In this document: positions 14,738 to 21,588 of the stretch, piece after piece
How positions within the stretch are numbered: the first letter of the stretch is position 1
How the letters are laid out: every line of letters begins with the position of its first letter
Virus record (IMG/VR): IMGVR_UViG_3300017957_000032
Span: 1-36,355 of that record
DNA from: a virus
DNA length: 36,355 bases
Reading direction: 5' to 3' (one strand)
Made by a program: the position numbers and the translations under genes
Notes under the pieces: model-generated
The model's database searches: none
Told to the model about the DNA's origin: nothing
The model's input: the letters and a program-made list of their open reading frames with translations, nothing else

Positions 14738-15892
14738 ATGCCACGCTTAAGCTTATATAGACCAAATAAAACAAATGATTATACATTTTTAGATGATGTA
14801 ATTAGAGAACAATTTTACATCGGTGGCACCGACGTGAATGTACACAAATATCTAGGACCAAGAAATCCTACAGAAGAAGAAGCAACAGCAGAACAGCCAC
14901 GTTATGATGCAGTTAAAGAGACTAACATTCAAGATATGCTGTTCTTGGAAAACAGAGATAGAAAATACGATCAAGATATCTACACAATACGTGGCATTTA
15001 TAATGTAATAGATAACGATTTTAATCTAAGTCAGTTTGGATTGTTTTTAAGCAATGATACATTGTTTATGACTATACACATAAATGAAAGTGTAAAAACA
15101 CTTGGTAGAAAAATTATGGCAGGTGATGTATTTGAACTGCCTCACTTAAAAGACGAATATGCTGCAAATGACTATAGTGTTGCACTAAAACGTTTTTATG
15201 TAGTTGATGAAATTACTCGTGCAGCAGAAGGTTTTTCACAAACTTGGTATCCTCATTTATATAGAGTTAAACTAAAACAAATATTTGATTCACAAGAGTT
15301 TAAAGATATACTGGATTTACCTGCAGGTGATGATGCTGATAATACTTTACGTGATGTACTAAGCACATTTGAAACTGAAATGAATATTAATAATGCTATT
15401 GTACAACAAGCAGAAGCAAATGCAAAAGCCGCAGGATATGAAACAAGTCACTTTTTTACAGTAGCAGTAGATGATGACGGCGTACCTACATTGAGGACAG
15501 CAGATTCAACAGAAATAGATGCAAGTGGCAGTGAACTTTCAGATTCTATCTTAGATACTCCTATACGTGATGGTTATGACGGCTATCTAATAGGAGACGG
15601 ACTTGCACCAAATGGTTCGCCCTTTGGTAGTGGGTTATCATTTCCTGACGCAAGTGCATCAGGAGATTACTTTTTGAGAACAGACTTTTTTCCAAATAGA
15701 CTATTTAGATATGATGGGAGAAGATGGGTGAAAGTTGAAGATAACGTAAGACAAACACTAACTAACACATCAACAAGAGCGCATCAGAAAGGTACGTTCA
15801 TTAATAACACAAACACAAGCACTATTGGCGGTGAAGTTGTTGAAGAAAGACAATCACTATCAAAAGCATTAAAGATAAAGACGGATAACTGA
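14738..15892 (+). CDS. 14: Neck protein gp14
   Basis: gp14 completes the neck to which the tail joins. The protein from the ATG at 14738 is 384 residues (T4: 256). The N-terminus 'MPRLSLYRPNKTNDYTFLDD', then 'EQFYIGGTDVNVHKYLGPRN', 'DMLFLENRDRKYDQDIYTIRG' and 'GDVFELPHLKDEYA' are typical of the family. Beyond about 260 it has an extension with 'GDYFLRTDFFPNRLFRYDGRRWVKVED', a Trp-containing hairpin module like those in the sheath insertion and fibres. I reject the ten-residue upstream extension, since it would begin inside the divergent promoter region and the family starts at MPRL or similar. Its stop overlaps the gp15 start as TGATG. Confidence 0.94.
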   Translation: MPRLSLYRPNKTNDYTFLDDVIREQFYIGGTDVNVHKYLGPRNPTEEEATAEQPRYDAVKETNIQDMLFLENRDRKYDQDIYTIRGIYNVIDNDFNLSQFGLFLSNDTLFMTIHINESVKTLGRKIMAGDVFELPHLKDEYAANDYSVALKRFYVVDEITRAAEGFSQTWYPHLYRVKLKQIFDSQEFKDILDLPAGDDADNTLRDVLSTFETEMNINNAIVQQAEANAKAAGYETSHFFTVAVDDDGVPTLRTADSTEIDASGSELSDSILDTPIRDGYDGYLIGDGLAPNGSPFGSGLSFPDASASGDYFLRTDFFPNRLFRYDGRRWVKVEDNVRQTLTNTSTRAHQKGTFINNTNTSTIGGEVVEERQSLSKALKIKTDN

Positions 15893-17376
15893 TGCAGTTT
15901 TTTTATGACGGACAAATACGTAGATATCTAACACAGATTATACGCTTATTAAGTAATTTTAGTTACCAAGACGGTGATGGTCAATTACGTCAAATACCTG
16001 TAACATACGGTGATTTGACAAGACAAGTTGCGAGCATTATACGTGACAATAGTGAAAATAAGGTTCCTAGTGCGCCACGAATGGCAGTTTATATTACAGG
16101 AATCGAATTAGATAGACAAAGATTAAGCGATGCAAGTTATGTTAACAAAGTTAATATTAGAGAACGTGCATATGATTCCGATGGACAAGAATACCTAAAC
16201 GAACAAGGCAAAAACTATACAGTTGAAAGACTACATCCTGCTCCATACACATTAAGTGTAAATGCTGATATATGGGCAACAAATACAGAAATGAAGTTGC
16301 AAATTATGGAGCAAATTTTAACATTATTCAATCCTAGTTTAGAAATTCAAACAACAGACAATTTTGTTGATTGGACAAGTTTAAGCGTAGTAAACTTAGA
16401 ATTAGTAAACTTTAGTAACAGGAATGTACCTGTAGGTGTTGATAGTGAGATAGATATTGCAACTTTAGGTTTTTCTACTCCTATCTATCTAAGTGCTCCT
16501 GCAAAAGTTAAACGTTTAGGCGTTATTACAAATATCATTGCAAACATATTTAATGAAGAAAGTGGTGATATTGATTTGGGTAATAGTGAAGCAGAACTTG
16601 GTGCATATGAAGATTCATTACATCCTATAGAACAAACTACACAATCAACAGATGCTTCAGGCGAAGTTGATATTGAAACACAAAGATCGGTAGATCCACT
16701 ATTGAATGAAAGAGTTACACAAAGTACAACATTTAAAGATTATGGATTGTATGTTGAAGGTACACAAGCACGTATTGTTTATAATCGTGAAGTAGGAACA
16801 ACTAACTGGAGAGTATTATTAGAAGCATATCCAGGAACATATACAGCAGGGTTAAGCCAAATTAGAATGCGAACTGAAGGATCTGATAATTTTATTATTG
16901 GTACATTTGCTCTAAATCCGCTCGATGAAAGAATTATTAGTATTACATGGGATTCAGATACATTGCCTAGCAATGATGTAATAACAGGGCCTGCTAGAAA
17001 TCCTGCAAGTTATACAAGTATTGATTATGTTATAGAGCCTTCAAAATGGAATCCAAGTTCATATAAAACACCAGGACTTAGAGTGTTAGTAGTAAGCAAT
17101 ATTAATCCAAGTAATCAAGTTGGTGAAGCAGGATACGACGGACCCGATGCATGGAAAAATACAGACACAAGTGATCCTGTTGCAGAAGCAAACGATATTA
17201 TTGAATGGACTGGCACAGAATGGCAAGTTATATTTGACGCTAGTGCAACAACTGATATAACACATATTAAAAATCTTAATACAGGTGTCCAATACAAATG
17301 GACAGGATCTGATTGGATTAAGAGTTGGGAAGGTGAGTATTCAGGAGGTAACTGGATGCTATTCTTAGACGGCTAA
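15892..17376 (+). CDS. 15: Tail sheath stabiliser/terminator gp15, C-terminally extended
   Basis: gp15 caps the sheath at the head-proximal end. The first about 220 residues match the family: 'MQFFYDGQIRRYLTQIIRLL', 'GQLRQIPVTYGDLTRQVASI', 'PRMAVYITGIELDRQRLSD', 'YTLSVNADIWATNTEMKLQI', 'EQILTLFNPSLEIQTTDNF', 'LSAPAKVKRLGVITNIIANI'. T4 gp15 is 272 residues; this one is 494. The extra about 240 residues are beta-rich and end with Trp modules 'YKWTGSDWIKSWEGEYSGGNW'. Translation is coupled to gp14 by the TGATG overlap. Both lie on the strand opposite to gp13, gp16, gp18 and gp19. Confidence 0.93.
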   Translation: MQFFYDGQIRRYLTQIIRLLSNFSYQDGDGQLRQIPVTYGDLTRQVASIIRDNSENKVPSAPRMAVYITGIELDRQRLSDASYVNKVNIRERAYDSDGQEYLNEQGKNYTVERLHPAPYTLSVNADIWATNTEMKLQIMEQILTLFNPSLEIQTTDNFVDWTSLSVVNLELVNFSNRNVPVGVDSEIDIATLGFSTPIYLSAPAKVKRLGVITNIIANIFNEESGDIDLGNSEAELGAYEDSLHPIEQTTQSTDASGEVDIETQRSVDPLLNERVTQSTTFKDYGLYVEGTQARIVYNREVGTTNWRVLLEAYPGTYTAGLSQIRMRTEGSDNFIIGTFALNPLDERIISITWDSDTLPSNDVITGPARNPASYTSIDYVIEPSKWNPSSYKTPGLRVLVVSNINPSNQVGEAGYDGPDAWKNTDTSDPVAEANDIIEWTGTEWQVIFDASATTDITHIKNLNTGVQYKWTGSDWIKSWEGEYSGGNWMLFLDG

Positions 17377-17384
17377 TTATTTTT

Positions 17385-17816
17385 ATGAAAAAGATAATAT
17401 GTAGTGGTGCATTATTTTATACCCTCTCCACTAAAAGATTTTTAACTTTACATAGAACAGCAAAGAAAAATGCAGTATGGGGTCTTGTAGGCGGCACTAA
17501 TGAAGAAAACGAAACCGCATGGGAAGGTTTGAAGAGAGAAATAGAAGAAGAAATAGGATTTATTCCAAAAATAAAGAAAACTATTCCTCTAGAAACTTTT
17601 GTAAGCAATGACGAACATTTTCATTTCCATACTTATCTTTGTGTAGTTGAAGATGAATTTTTGCCTATTTTAAATAATGAACATGATGGATATGCATGGG
17701 TACAATTTGGAAAATGGCCTAAGCCTTTACACCAAGGCTTGGCCAATACTCTACGTAGTAAAACTAACCAAAACAAATTACAAACTGTGTTTGAATTAAT
17801 TAACCTTATCTCTTGA
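17385..17816 (+). CDS. Nudix hydrolase
   Basis: Nudix enzymes hydrolyse nucleoside diphosphates linked to another group (for example oxidised nucleotides, ADP-ribose, NADH or capped RNA). The 143-residue protein has a perfect Nudix box GX5EX7REUXEEXGU at 37-59: G37, E43, R51-E52, E55-E56 and G58, with the metal-binding Glu residues intact. The N-terminal strand 'KIICSGALFYTLSTKRFLTLHR' is typical. The substrate is not evident from the sequence. It begins 8 bp after gp15 and has no visible ribosome site, so it may depend on translation of gp15. Its last 21 bp overlap the 3' end of the converging repeat-protein gene. Confidence 0.95.
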   Translation: MKKIICSGALFYTLSTKRFLTLHRTAKKNAVWGLVGGTNEENETAWEGLKREIEEEIGFIPKIKKTIPLETFVSNDEHFHFHTYLCVVEDEFLPILNNEHDGYAWVQFGKWPKPLHQGLANTLRSKTNQNKLQTVFELINLIS

Positions 17817-20324
17817 AACATTTTTTGGCAGTAAGAAAATACCATTATGGTATTGCTTACCCTCAACTTCATGTATAAACGAATGAGATGTACTTCTATC
17901 ATACTCATTATCATGTGTAAAGTAAACATCAAAGTCAAAATTACTTGTATCGACGTTTGACGAAATAGCCCAAAACATTTCTGTTTTAGATTCGTCTAGT
18001 GCTTTTAAATAATCTTCGTATGTATCAACAATAAATCTGTCGTATTCTACTGGTCCGCTTGCAACCGTATTCCATTCTTTTCTAGTAACAAGATGTCTGT
18101 GTTCAATTTCTTTTTTGCTTACAGGTTTGTTTTTGCTCATCAAGAACACACCGTTATAATATTCTTTATCTCCTACTTTGTGTACAAAGACATGATTTTC
18201 GTTTCTTTCGTATTCAAATTCATCATCTCTGTCATCAAAGAACAGATCAAACTTAAAGTTAGGATTAATTTCAACATTTCTGCTTTTAATCCAAAACATT
18301 TCTGTTGTAGACTTACTAAGTGCCTCTAAGTATTCATCATAATTATCTACTTCAAAAATATTGTAAAGAACAGGTCCAGTTACTATTTGTTCATACTCTT
18401 TTCTTTCAACAATATGTTTGTAATCAATTTCTTTTTTAGTTACAGGCTTATGCTTTGAAAACAAATATAGTCCGTCATAAGTTAGTTTATCGTTGACTTT
18501 GTGTAAAAACGCATGATTCATTTTTCTATCAAACGTATTGTCATGTTTAAAATATAAATCAAAAATTGATTCATCGATAATTGTTAAATTTTGTAACTTA
18601 CCCCAAAACATCTCTGTTTTAGATTTTTGCATTGCATCTAAATAATCATCATAAGATCCGATATCAAATACGTCATATCTAGTTTTTGTACTTGCAATTT
18701 CATTCCATTCTTTGCGTTTTACTGGATGTCTAAATTCTATTTCTTTTTTAGAAATCTTTGAGTGTTTACTACATAAAAATACACCACTATAAAGTTTTTC
18801 ACCGTCAACATCGTGTAAAAACGCATGATTAATTTTTCTATCAAAAGCATTGTCGTGTGTGAAATACTTGTCAAATTTGAAGTTTTTCTTTATCTTTACA
18901 TTTCTACTTAATGCCCAAAACATTTCTGTCTTGCTTTGTTCTAATGCATTTAGATATTCACCGTAAGTGTCAATATAAAATTTTTCATATTCTACTTGTG
19001 TTGAGCCAATGACTTTCCATTCTTTTCTTTCAATAATGTGTCTGTGTTCGATTTCTTTTTTGTTAAGAGGTTTTTTCGTTGAACAAAGGAATAAGCCGTT
19101 GTATAATTGCCTTCCATCAGCATCATGTATAAAGGCATGGTTTGTCTGTCTATCATACTCGTTTTCAAAGTCAAAATATATCTCCGGTATATTGCTACTA
19201 ATGTTTCTACTATCCATCCAAAACATTTCTGTTTTAGAATTATTCAATGCATATTCGTATTCTTCATATGAATCAATATAGAATCTATCATAAATTACTG
19301 GACCAGTTGCTACAATATCATGCTCAATACGTTCTACAGGAAATCTGTAAGTAACTTCCTTTTCTGAAAGTATTTTGTTTTTAGAACACAAAAATAATCC
19401 GTTGTACTTGTTATTGCTATGCAAAAATGCATGTGTTTTGTTTTTAAGATCTTTTTCATGATGTGGAATATAAAAGTCAAGATCGATGTTAACTTTTATA
19501 TTTTTACTGCTCATCCAAAACATTTCTGTTGTAGATGATTCAAGTGCAGTTTTATATTCATTATAATTATCAATTTCAAAAAAGTCATACTGCTTTGGTG
19601 TACTTGCAATCATACGTACTTCTTTTTTGTTAACTAAAAATCTATAGTCAATCTCTCTATCTGAGGGATTATAAAATTTGTTACACAAAAATATGCCATC
19701 AAATTGATTTCTTTTTCCATTTCCGAACACATGATTATATTTGTAACTCCATTCGTCTGGTTCAAAAGAAAAGTCAAAGTTTTCTGATACATTAACATCA
19801 TTTGGTATTAACCAAAACATATCAGTTGAGGTTAGTTCTTGTGCTTGACTATAAGTGTCAACAATTTGTATATTATATTTTTCTTTTAATTTTTTGTATT
19901 CGCTATCTTTACGGCTACCTAAGAAAAATATATCAAATTTTTCTTTGCCATAATATGGATCATATACGCCACAAATATTGCTGTGTGTATATTTCTTTTT
20001 TGCATCAAACTTTGTTGGAACTAGTTGTACTTTATTCCAACTTTTAGGATGTCTACTTTTTTTTCTTACGTAAGGAAATAAGTGAATACCGTTACTTTGT
20101 TCAGCACTTGGTCTAAAATGCCAAGGAAATGTATCTAATACTTTAATTGACTTATCAACAAGCCAAACATAATCAGCAACTTCTGCATAATCTTTTACTT
20201 GTTCATAATCTTCTACATCGTCTGTATGTAGTATTGGATAACATTGAAAAATGTGGTTTTTTAGGACGTCTTGTCCGTTATAGATGTTTTTACTAAATCT
20301 TTCAAATCTACTAACTGAATTCAT
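17796..20324 (-). CDS. Large protein of about 100-residue tandem repeats, glycosyltransferase partner
   Basis: I cannot assign a function. The 842-residue protein consists of seven clear repeats marked by 'S/T-x-T-E/D-MFW' with MFW at 169, 268, 367, 468, 572, 676 and 783 (spacing 99-107), plus a diverged first unit ('YVWLVDKSIK', about 52-61). Each unit has the order: MFW strand, a 'F-x-F-D-x-Y-F-x-H-D' acidic aromatic segment, 'D-R-x-x-N-H-A-F-L/I-H', 'Y-N/D-G-L/V-F-L-C-S-K', 'K-K-E-I-E/D-H/Y-R/K-H', 'R-K-E-W', then 'Y-D-x-F-x-I-D-T/S-Y-x-x-Y'. It is rich in aromatic and charged residues, with no signal peptide or membrane segment. The start overlaps the glycosyltransferase gene by 14 bp and uses AAGGAA within it. 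I have a memory of similar repeat proteins in marine myoviruses. Sugar recognition or a scaffold for glycosylation is inference. Confidence 0.85.
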   Translation of the reverse strand: MNSVSRFERFSKNIYNGQDVLKNHIFQCYPILHTDDVEDYEQVKDYAEVADYVWLVDKSIKVLDTFPWHFRPSAEQSNGIHLFPYVRKKSRHPKSWNKVQLVPTKFDAKKKYTHSNICGVYDPYYGKEKFDIFFLGSRKDSEYKKLKEKYNIQIVDTYSQAQELTSTDMFWLIPNDVNVSENFDFSFEPDEWSYKYNHVFGNGKRNQFDGIFLCNKFYNPSDREIDYRFLVNKKEVRMIASTPKQYDFFEIDNYNEYKTALESSTTEMFWMSSKNIKVNIDLDFYIPHHEKDLKNKTHAFLHSNNKYNGLFLCSKNKILSEKEVTYRFPVERIEHDIVATGPVIYDRFYIDSYEEYEYALNNSKTEMFWMDSRNISSNIPEIYFDFENEYDRQTNHAFIHDADGRQLYNGLFLCSTKKPLNKKEIEHRHIIERKEWKVIGSTQVEYEKFYIDTYGEYLNALEQSKTEMFWALSRNVKIKKNFKFDKYFTHDNAFDRKINHAFLHDVDGEKLYSGVFLCSKHSKISKKEIEFRHPVKRKEWNEIASTKTRYDVFDIGSYDDYLDAMQKSKTEMFWGKLQNLTIIDESIFDLYFKHDNTFDRKMNHAFLHKVNDKLTYDGLYLFSKHKPVTKKEIDYKHIVERKEYEQIVTGPVLYNIFEVDNYDEYLEALSKSTTEMFWIKSRNVEINPNFKFDLFFDDRDDEFEYERNENHVFVHKVGDKEYYNGVFLMSKNKPVSKKEIEHRHLVTRKEWNTVASGPVEYDRFIVDTYEDYLKALDESKTEMFWAISSNVDTSNFDFDVYFTHDNEYDRSTSHSFIHEVEGKQYHNGIFLLPKNVSRDKVN
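17850..20170 (-). repeat. Eight in-gene units of about 300 bp in the repeat protein
   Basis: Units recur at about 300-320 bp, matching the 99-107-residue spacing of the encoded MFW motifs. The protein pattern is much better kept than the DNA, which argues for long selection and not recent slippage. Confidence 0.8.
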
Positions 20325-20922
20325 TTGTTTCCTTTAACATATATGCCTTAGTGCCGAAGTGTGCAACTTTTTCACTTATATCAGCATCTACATATATTTT
20401 ATAACCATTATCTCTGGCTAACTTACAAAAGTGAATATCTTCACCGCTAAGGTCATGTGTGTCGTCGTTCCATGTATAGTTAAACCAAGGTGAATCTAAT
20501 ACACGATACACATCTCTATCAACTAACATACACCCAAGACCTACTGCAAAAACTTCATGCAAACCTTTTGACTCTGTTAGTCTACTATCTAAGTTGTATT
20601 GATCAGTAAACGCAACACTACGTTGAGGTTTGACTCGTGTGCTGTATGTTGCAGCAACAATATCTTTTTTATGTTTAAGGAACACATCGACAACATTTGA
20701 TGGTATGTGCATATCGCTATCTAACCAAAGTATGTGGGATGCCCCTTTGGCAAAGGCATCCCAAACTAGCGTGTTTCTTTGGTTGGCAATCACACTGCCA
20801 AGATTGAATAGAACATCAAATTCTATTCCGTCTTGTTGCAGACGTGCTGTGAGATTTGCTAAACATAAAGCAAATCCTGTGTGAACTGTATCCCGTGCTG
20901 GAATACAAATCGCGATTCTCAT
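20311..20922 (-). CDS. GT-A fold glycosyltransferase-like protein
   Basis: The 203-residue protein begins 'MRIAICIPARDTVHTGFA', typical of a GT2-like N-terminus, with 'IANQRNTLVWDAFAKGASHILWLDSDMHIP' carrying a DxD motif at D68-S69-D70 for metal and nucleotide-sugar binding. Later 'GLGCMLVDRDVYRVL' and 'SGEDIHFCKLARDNGYKIYVD' (near 163-183) match the acceptor and catalytic-base region 'ED-x-x-F-C' of such enzymes. The fold is short but complete. The start at 20922 follows the stop of the 132-residue gene by one base. Its 3' end overlaps the repeat-protein start. Acceptor unknown: virion protein, host glycan or DNA base are all possible. Confidence 0.9.
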   Translation of the reverse strand: MRIAICIPARDTVHTGFALCLANLTARLQQDGIEFDVLFNLGSVIANQRNTLVWDAFAKGASHILWLDSDMHIPSNVVDVFLKHKKDIVAATYSTRVKPQRSVAFTDQYNLDSRLTESKGLHEVFAVGLGCMLVDRDVYRVLDSPWFNYTWNDDTHDLSGEDIHFCKLARDNGYKIYVDADISEKVAHFGTKAYMLKETNEFS

Positions 20923-20923
20923 C

Positions 20924-21322
20924 TTAAACTAGAGAATCATCAACTGTGTCTGTGTTTAATTCTTGCTCTGCAGCCACAGTATCATTATTCCACTGTCTTG
21001 CAGTACCAGTTGCTACTTTTACTGCTTCGCGGAAATCTTCGGATGGAAGGTTGCCCATTTCAAGCATTGTTTCAGGCTGAACCTTACCAAGTGTTAGTAG
21101 ATCAGCAGCGGCCTTTTTACCGATAGCACGAATCCAATGTTCTCTATCATCATCTGCTGCTCGCGCCATTACTACAGTTTCTTTTTCACCGTCAAGAATA
21201 GCGTCTTTGATTTCTGTTAGAATACTTTCATCTACTTCAAGAGATGAAAGTTTAGTTAGTTTACGGGCCTTGCTGTATTCATTTGCAAGTTCGATATTTT
21301 CAATTTGATAACGTGTTAGCAT
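20924..21322 (-). CDS. Unknown 132-residue helical protein
   Basis: I do not recognise this protein. It starts 'MLTRYQIENIELANEYSKARK', is mainly helical and acidic, includes 'EIKDAILDGEKETVVMARAADDDREHWIRAIGKKAAADLLTLGK' in the middle, and ends in a polar, probably disordered tail. It has no catalytic motif, signal peptide or membrane segment. The ribosome site AAGGAG lies 7 bp before the ATG. It is the second gene of the presumed unit that starts at 21579, between the 57-residue tail-type protein and the glycosyltransferase. Confidence 0.8.
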   Translation of the reverse strand: MLTRYQIENIELANEYSKARKLTKLSSLEVDESILTEIKDAILDGEKETVVMARAADDDREHWIRAIGKKAAADLLTLGKVQPETMLEMGNLPSEDFREAVKVATGTARQWNNDTVAAEQELNTDTVDDSLV

Positions 21323-21346
21323 ACGTCTGCTCCTTTACTTTGCTAG

Positions 21347-21520
21347 TTATACTCCTGGAGTTCCTAAACCGCCAAATGTTGAACTCATAGGAATTGTTGT
21401 ACCACTTGAGATACCCAAGTAGCTACCCAAAAAACTCATTGTAATTGGGGTTGTTGAAGAGCCAAAATAGTTTCTAATTTGACTCATAGTAATTTGTGAT
21501 CCTGTTGGAGGTAATGCCAT
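21347..21520 (-). CDS. 57-residue repeat-motif phage protein
   Basis: Translation of the minus strand from the ATG at 21520 gives 57 residues beginning 'MALPPTGSQITMSQIRNYFG' and ending 'LGTPGV'. The theme 'I-T/P-M-S' occurs three times ('SQITMSQI', 'TPITMSFLG', 'TTIPMSST'). The opening MALP-x-x-G-x-I-x-M-S-x-I/V is a start common in small phage proteins and at the N-termini of tail proteins near fibres. A ribosome site AGGA lies 9 bp upstream. It is first in the unit leading to the glycosyltransferase and lies just downstream of the giant fibre gene. A tail-tip or fibre-associated role is inferred. Confidence 0.75.
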   Translation of the reverse strand: MALPPTGSQITMSQIRNYFGSSTTPITMSFLGSYLGISSGTTIPMSSTFGGLGTPGV

Positions 21521-21535
21521 AAGTGATCCTATCTA

Positions 21536-21560
21536 CAGTTAATATAATATATACTAACTG
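21536..21560. promoter_or_regulatory. Operator-like 25-bp imperfect palindrome
   Basis: The two 12-base arms begin CAGTTA and end TAACTG and match at 10 positions around a central base. It covers the -10 and presumed start point of the promoter at 21551-21579, which is where a repressor or activator would act. It could also form a weak AT-rich hairpin. Function is inferred from position only. Confidence 0.4.
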
Positions 21561-21579
21561 CAAATAGAATCTTTGTCAA
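21551..21579 (-). promoter_or_regulatory. Possible sigma70-type promoter for the glycosyltransferase operon
   Basis: On the minus strand there is a perfect TTGACA (21579-21574), a 17-bp spacer and TAGTAT (21556-21551, four of six matches). It precedes the 57-residue gene by about 30 bp and follows the giant-fibre stop. No NATAAATA site is seen here. The -10 is weak. Confidence 0.45.
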
Positions 21580-21588
21580 GAACTTTTT

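Noticed and set aside
14694-14786. Upstream extension of gp13 by 31 residues, and of gp14 by ten residues from 14708.
   Set aside because: Both would cross the divergent late promoters; conserved protein starts and the gp13 ribosome site support 14693 and 14738.
17342-17358. AGGAGG followed by ATG near the end of gp15, considered as the Nudix start.
   Set aside because: That ATG is in the gp15 frame and encodes its own 'NWMLF'; it is not in frame with the Nudix gene.
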